Source: an uncultured Flavobacteriales bacterium (GTDB taxonomy: Bacteria > Bacteroidota > Bacteroidia > Flavobacteriales > Crocinitomicaceae). From it: a stretch of DNA of 10,612 nucleotides. The stretch lies in assembly GCA_946479985.1 (NCBI GenBank), contig CAMLIF010000126.1, forward strand, positions 1 through 10,612, in the 5' to 3' direction. The notes under the pieces are model-generated. The model made no database searches, was not told where the DNA came from, and saw only the letters and a list, made by a program, of their open reading frames with translations. Below are positions 7,112-10,612 of the stretch, in pieces. Numbering within the stretch: the first letter of the stretch is position 1; each line of letters begins with the position of its first letter. The translations under genes were made by a program, and so were the position numbers.

Positions 7112-7907
7112 ATCGAGCTAATTTCAATATCCTAAATGCACCTCTTGCTACGAATACAAAAACAATTCCTCCAACTATAAGGTCTGGCAATTTCGTGTTT
7201 GTAAAATAGACAAAAACACCTGCTATTATTACTCCGACATTCACAAGCACATCGTTATTGGTAAAGATGATACTAGCCTGCATGTGAGCTTCCTTGCTTT
7301 TTGATTTTTGTAACACATAAAGCGAAATGGCATTGCCAAGTAAGGCAATGAAAGAAATCACTATCATAGATTGAAATCCTGGTACTTCTTCAACTTCTAC
7401 AAATCTTCGGATAGTTTCTAAAATCCCAAATCCAGCTAAGAGCAATTGCAGATAACCGCTAATCTTTGCAATTTGCTTTTTGGTAGAACCTAAACGCCCA
7501 ACTGCATAGAGGCTCAAAGCGTAAACAAAGGCATCTGCAAGCATATCTAAACTGTCAGCGATAAGACCCATGGAATTTGCAATAAACCCCATAATGATTT
7601 CCAAAATGAACATTGCAAAGTTCACGACTAGAACAAGCCACAAAAGCGTTCTTTCCTTACCATGATCTTTAGACAGATTAACCAATTCTTCGGAATCTTC
7701 CGAACTGATTAACGAAGCATTCAAATTCAGTTCGTCGATTGCCTTATGAATCATAGTGATTTCATCTGAATGAAAAACAATCAGTTTTCTTGCTGGCAAA
7801 TCAAATTCAAGTTTGATGATGTTTTGAAAATCTCCCAACTTCATTTTTATCATTTGCTCTTCACTGGAGCAATCCATTTGAGTAATGGTGAATGTCGATT
7901 TTTTCAT
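7110..7907 (-). CDS. CDF-like cation transporter with N-terminal HMA-like domain, no C-terminal cytoplasmic domain
   Basis: ATG at 7907 is preferred; it lies two bases after the receptor stop (TGA GC ATG). A TTG at 7913 would overlap the receptor by four bases. The protein has 265 residues. Residues 1-70 resemble an HMA fold: TFTITQMDCSSEE gives a single Cys13 in MDCxxE form instead of CxxC. Six likely membrane helices follow from about 88 to 262. Helix 2 carries SLDMLAD, whose Asp121 and Asp125 match the two Asp ligands of cation diffusion facilitators such as YiiP. Helix 5 reads FTNNDVLVNVGV: the Asp (219) is kept, but the His expected four residues earlier is Phe. The protein stops right after helix 6, so the usual cytoplasmic metal-sensing domain is absent. 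CDF proteins exchange divalent metal for protons at the inner membrane. The tight coupling suggests it works with the receptor; the metal is unknown. Confidence 0.85.
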   Translation of the reverse strand: MKKSTFTITQMDCSSEEQMIKMKLGDFQNIIKLEFDLPARKLIVFHSDEITMIHKAIDELNLNASLISSEDSEELVNLSKDHGKERTLLWLVLVVNFAMFILEIIMGFIANSMGLIADSLDMLADAFVYALSLYAVGRLGSTKKQIAKISGYLQLLLAGFGILETIRRFVEVEEVPGFQSMIVISFIALLGNAISLYVLQKSKSKEAHMQASIIFTNNDVLVNVGVIIAGVFVYFTNTKLPDLIVGGIVFVFVARGAFRILKLAR

Positions 7908-7909
7908 GC

Positions 7910-10102
7910 TCAAAGCTTTATTTTGATTCCTGCATTGATAACCCTTCCGTCAATCGGCGCATAAATTTCTTTAAACGTTGGATTACTAATACTACCACTG
8001 TAAATACTTCCAAAACGGGTTTGCCGAACGTCTAGGAAGTTCTCGAAATTTACATAAATCGAAAAGTGTTCCCATTTTTTTTCAGCCATCAAACCACAAA
8101 CCCAGTAATTACGACCAAAAGTCCCATCCGAAAGCGGTTGAGGACTGAAATAGTAACCTTCAAGACCTATACGGAAGTTGTCTTCCTTTTCAATCATTAA
8201 AATGAGGTTCAATCTATGTTTAGCAGTCAAAGGCATTGCAGAGGACAGATTATTATACTGGCGTTTAGTATCTGTGTAGGTGTAGCCAACAAATAATTTT
8301 GCTATTCCATAACCAATTTTCATGTTGGTTTCAGTTCCCTTTGAATCAATGTAACCATTGGCATTGCTGAACTCGTATAAATTATCTGCTCGAAGGGTCA
8401 GAACAAGCGGGTTTTCTAATCCTGTGTAGAAAAACAACTGGTTAATGCTGAATGAAACCTTTTCCCCAATTCGGGTGCGGTAGTTTACATCAAAATTCCC
8501 ACCAAACGATTGTTCGGCTTTTGACTGTGAAATGTTTAGCGGGACAATGTTTCGAAAGGTAATGTTTTCCGCTTGCTCGGTAAACATGGTAGGCGTTTTG
8601 TAACCCAAACCGCCACCTAATCGAGAGGTCAAATGTCGATTGATTTTGAAAAGTAGTGATGCTTTAGGCAAAACGAACATTCCTTTCAATTTATCGTTTG
8701 TTGCAGGAGAAATATAATCTACTCGTAACCCCGTTTCAAGTGTGAACCACTCAACAGGTGTATAGGTGTTTTGGGCAAAAGCCCCAATGGTGGTGAGTTG
8801 ATAAGCTCTGCTTCCAATGCTATCGGGCTTGGGTTCTTTAAAGTCATCCGTCCACAAATTCAACCCTGTTACCCAGTCTACTTTTTCTTTATTAGATGAA
8901 TAGGTAAATTCACTAAACGATGAAACCTGTTTTCCCCCGAATTGATAAGATGGAATAGTGATTTTTCTATCAAAAAAACTAACACTGTTCTTAAAGACCA
9001 ATTTGGATTGTTCATTTAATTTTCGTTCAAATTGCAATTGAGTCGCATAGCGTTGAGTTTCGTTTTTCTCAAAGTAAGTATGCAAAGAATCCTGTTCTCC
9101 CTTGATGTATTTCATATCACCACCAAGACGATTTTCAAATGAAGTGTTGAACCCAATATTGAGCGTTGTTTTTTCATTCAGATAGAAGAACAACCGAGGA
9201 TTGAAGGTGTAACGCTGAAACTCTGGAATTGCTGAAAATCCATTTTTTGCAGGATCATAGGCTTGATTGGAATTTCGGGAAGCAAAAACAGTCAAACCAA
9301 TCCGCTTGAATTTCTGACTGTAAAATCCGCTAACATCCAATCCAAGTGCAGACGTACCATTTACAAGAAAACTGATTTCTCTCTTTTCAGTTGGTGTTTT
9401 CGAAATGAAATTGATTAATCCAGCAATTGCACCACCTCCATAAAGGGTTGATGAACTCCCTTTGATTACCTCCACTTGCTTCAAATCCAAAGGTGGAATT
9501 TGCATAATTCCAAGACCTCCAGAAAATCCGGAATAAAGGGGGAAGCCATCTTTTAGCAATTGGGTATAACGTCCGTCCAAACCTTGTATTCGAATAGTCG
9601 CATTTGCGCTGGTGGCTGATGTTTGTTGTGTTTGAATTCCAGTACTTTCACTCAACAGCATCCGAACATCGCCAGGCTTCATGTTATTTTTTTCGTCAAG
9701 TTCTTCTGCCGAAATAACTTCTAAACGAGTTGGTATGTCGTCAATTGTTCGGGAACTTCTTGTTGTCGAAATAACCACTTCATCTAAATCTTCGGATTCC
9801 TCGGATTGTAGGAGAATTTCGATTGGCAGGTTTTCTTGAATGGGAAAATTGAATGTGTCTGAACGCTCTTGGTATTCCATGAACCTAAATACCAAAATAT
9901 ATGAACCATTCGGAATACCATTTAATTCGATTCCTCCATTCTCGTCGGTACTTCCCGAAATATTAAGTTGCTTAATGAATATAACAACGCTAGGAAGTGT
10001 TTCTTTCGATTCAGCATCTTTAATGATTGCTTTAAATGTGTTTTGCGCAAATAAGGGTGCGCACCCAAGGACTGCAAAAAGCAGTAAAATGATTAAACGC
10101 AT
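7910..10102 (-). CDS. TonB-dependent outer-membrane receptor
   Basis: This is a 730-residue protein starting at ATG 10102. A signal peptide (MRLIILLLFAVLGCAPLFAQ, 1-20) is followed by a carboxypeptidase-regulatory-like beta-sandwich (about 22-100, with SGSTDENGGIELNGIPNGSY). The TonB-box region and plug follow: DEVVISTTR (107-115), IDDIPTRLEVIS, IRIQGLDGRYTQLLKDGFPL (170-189) and the QVEVIKGSSSTLYGGGAIAG stretch (209-228). A beta-barrel of about 490 residues closes the protein, ending in GIKIKL. Such receptors move a bound ligand across the outer membrane using the TonB-ExbBD force. The ligand cannot be read from the sequence; the CDF-like, DUF6660 and MerC-like neighbours make a metal ion or metal complex the best guess. 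The CDF gene follows after two bases, so translation is probably coupled. A terminator sits only 27 bases before its start codon, so expression may rely on read-through or on a promoter overlapping that hairpin. Confidence 0.95.
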   Translation of the reverse strand: MRLIILLLFAVLGCAPLFAQNTFKAIIKDAESKETLPSVVIFIKQLNISGSTDENGGIELNGIPNGSYILVFRFMEYQERSDTFNFPIQENLPIEILLQSEESEDLDEVVISTTRSSRTIDDIPTRLEVISAEELDEKNNMKPGDVRMLLSESTGIQTQQTSATSANATIRIQGLDGRYTQLLKDGFPLYSGFSGGLGIMQIPPLDLKQVEVIKGSSSTLYGGGAIAGLINFISKTPTEKREISFLVNGTSALGLDVSGFYSQKFKRIGLTVFASRNSNQAYDPAKNGFSAIPEFQRYTFNPRLFFYLNEKTTLNIGFNTSFENRLGGDMKYIKGEQDSLHTYFEKNETQRYATQLQFERKLNEQSKLVFKNSVSFFDRKITIPSYQFGGKQVSSFSEFTYSSNKEKVDWVTGLNLWTDDFKEPKPDSIGSRAYQLTTIGAFAQNTYTPVEWFTLETGLRVDYISPATNDKLKGMFVLPKASLLFKINRHLTSRLGGGLGYKTPTMFTEQAENITFRNIVPLNISQSKAEQSFGGNFDVNYRTRIGEKVSFSINQLFFYTGLENPLVLTLRADNLYEFSNANGYIDSKGTETNMKIGYGIAKLFVGYTYTDTKRQYNNLSSAMPLTAKHRLNLILMIEKEDNFRIGLEGYYFSPQPLSDGTFGRNYWVCGLMAEKKWEHFSIYVNFENFLDVRQTRFGSIYSGSISNPTFKEIYAPIDGRVINAGIKIKL

Positions 10103-10129
10103 AATATGAGTAATTTGAATAATAAACTA

Positions 10130-10151
10130 GAAAAAATACTCCGTAGAGTAT
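10130..10151 (-). terminator. Intrinsic terminator or attenuator with UACG tetraloop, between DUF6660-like gene and receptor
   Basis: Read on the minus strand, ATACTC, loop TACG, GAGTAT is followed by a run of T (10135-10130). The loop closes as C(UACG)G, an exceptionally stable tetraloop type. It begins six bases after the stop codon of the small secreted protein and ends 27 bases before the receptor ATG. It would end most transcripts after the small gene or reduce receptor expression relative to it. Confidence 0.7.
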
Positions 10152-10156
10152 GTTTA

Positions 10157-10462
10157 TTATCCAACCTTTGGCGGTTGCCAAATACCCAAACAAATTTGAG
10201 AATAAAAGGACTGTGAATAGTCGGGATAATTGGTTCTTGATTCATCATTTACCGAAACATTTTCAATTGCAATCAATGAATGAGATTCAAGTGTTACAAA
10301 TCCAGCACAAGAAGAACAAACGAAAAATGGTGAACATGAACCTTCTTCATCGTTTGTAGAATTTTCCGATTGCGGTTCGTCCTTGCAATTATCAAATGCA
10401 CAACAAGGAATTGCCGTTGAAAAAAGCGTAAAAAAAGCCAATAACAATGCTAAAGATTTCAC
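10157..10462 (-). CDS. Small Cys-rich secreted protein, DUF6660-like
   Basis: This 101-residue protein starts at GTG 10462; no nearby ATG gives the signal sequence. Residues 1-19 are a hydrophobic export signal (MKSLALLLAFFTLFSTAIP). The mature part has PCCAFDNC (19-26), an acidic stretch, GSCSPFFVCSSCAGF (41-55), Cys91 and the ending IWQPPKVG. From memory this matches the Bacteroidota family DUF6660, whose members lie beside TonB receptors and metal transporters; this could not be searched here. The seven cysteines with acidic residues suggest a periplasmic or lipoprotein-like metal binder, but no function is established. It is the first gene of the minus-strand block and is followed by a terminator hairpin, then the receptor. 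Confidence 0.8.
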   Translation of the reverse strand: MKSLALLLAFFTLFSTAIPCCAFDNCKDEPQSENSTNDEEGSCSPFFVCSSCAGFVTLESHSLIAIENVSVNDESRTNYPDYSQSFYSQICLGIWQPPKVG

Positions 10463-10466
10463 TGAA

Positions 10467-10498
10467 CAAATATAAACGCTTTAGTTGTAATTTTACAA
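10467..10498 (-). promoter_or_regulatory. Promoter of the DUF6660-like gene (minus strand)
   Basis: On the minus strand a perfect TAnnTTTG box, TATATTTG (10474-10467), follows a TTG (10498-10496) after 21 bases, matching the Bacteroidota -33/-7 layout. The box ends four bases before the GTG start at 10462, so the transcript may have almost no leader. Confidence 0.55.
10485..10498. promoter_or_regulatory. Inverted repeat (candidate operator) in the divergent promoter
   Basis: TTGTAA (10485-10490), TT, TTACAA (10493-10498) is a perfect 6-2-6 inverted repeat in the 38-base gap between the divergent starts 10462 and 10501. It covers the -33 TTG of the minus-strand gene and the -7-like box TAATTTTA (10488-10495) of the plus-strand gene. 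A bound dimer would block both. No regulator gene is in the window. Confidence 0.45.
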
Positions 10499-10500
10499 TA

Positions 10501-10612
10501 ATGAATAATGGAGTTAAAAACATAAGTAAATGGGGAGTTATTGGGATGCTGTTAGTTGCAATCCTTTCACCCTGTTGTTTTCCAATCTTTGCACTCGCTG
10601 CTTCCGCACTTG
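10501..10612 (+). CDS. merC: Second MerC-like gene, 5' part only (runs off the window)
   Basis: ATG at 10501 opens a frame of 37 codons to the window end: MNNGVKNISKWGVIGMLLVA, then ILSPCCFPIFALAASAL. It has the same first helix and SPCC pair (Cys25-Cys26) as the gene at 6266. The first about 20 codons differ at many synonymous and some replacement positions; the last 55 bases are identical. Whether it also carries the Cys-rich tail cannot be seen. A -7-like box TAATTTTA ends five bases before the ATG, the same spacing as at 6266. Confidence 0.85.
   Translation, partial: MNNGVKNISKWGVIGMLLVAILSPCCFPIFALAASAL
10558..10612 (+). repeat. Direct repeat, copy 2 (55 bases, at the window end)
   Basis: This tract is identical to 6320-6374 and ends exactly at the last base of the window. 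The two copies are offset by 4,238 bases in direct orientation and bracket most of the first MerC-like gene and the whole minus-strand CDF, receptor and DUF6660 block. Confidence 0.97.

Noticed and set aside
10136..10151. ATACTC-CGTA-GAGTAT as a MerR- or ArsR-type operator
   Set aside because: The half-sites recall mer operators, but the spacing is too short for MerR sites, and the T-tract plus UACG loop on the minus strand right after a stop codon fits a terminator better.
10150..10359. Plus-strand open frame of 69 codons
   Set aside because: It lies opposite the DUF6660-like gene, which has a signal peptide and family motifs; this frame has none.
1..10612. tRNA, rRNA, CRISPR array, insertion sequence or origin
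   Set aside because: I saw no cloverleaf-like gene, no regularly spaced repeats, no transposase motifs and no iteron clusters.

Overview
This 10.6 kb window looks like an accessory metal-handling locus from a member of the Bacteroidota, most likely a flavobacterium-like lineage; the genus cannot be told from the sequence. The support is a C-terminal type IX secretion sorting domain (VYPNPSN...), a TonB receptor with a carboxypeptidase-regulatory-like N-terminal domain, a DUF6660-type small secreted protein, promoter boxes of the TAnnTTTG type, AT-rich spacers and no clear Shine-Dalgarno sequences.

Left half, plus strand (1-6174): a copper gene string. It holds the 3' part of a Cu(I)-exporting P1B-type ATPase (cut by the window start), a 72-residue HMA metallochaperone, a CopA/PcoA-type multicopper oxidase with a CopB/PcoB-like outer-membrane barrel fused to its C-terminus, a three-TM membrane protein with a periplasmic DUF305 domain, and a secreted beta-propeller with a CDCCP motif and a type IX sorting tail. 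Spacers are 18-91 bases with no strong terminator, so one or a few transcripts are plausible. Together they suggest cytoplasmic trapping, export across the inner membrane, and periplasmic or outer-membrane oxidation and binding of copper. The propeller gene has an in-frame TGA at codon 6 of its natural start, inside the signal peptide, so it may be a recent pseudogene.

Middle (6175-7109): a MerC-like membrane protein fused to a Cys-rich tail (plus strand), behind a good Bacteroidota promoter, followed by two strong bidirectional terminator hairpins that separate it from convergent genes.

Right half, minus strand (10462 to 7110): DUF6660-like secreted protein, then a UACG-tetraloop terminator, then a TonB-dependent receptor, then an unusual CDF-like transporter with an N-terminal HMA-like domain and no C-terminal cytoplasmic domain. 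Diverging from this block, at the very end of the window, is the start of a second MerC-like gene.

The two MerC-like genes share a tract of exactly 55 identical bases that runs to the last base of the window, after about 39 bases that differ at 11 positions. This may mark a recombination or gene-conversion border, or it may be a k-mer-length overlap at the end of an assembled contig. No mercuric reductase, no metal-responsive regulator, no RNA gene, no insertion sequence and no CRISPR array is visible.
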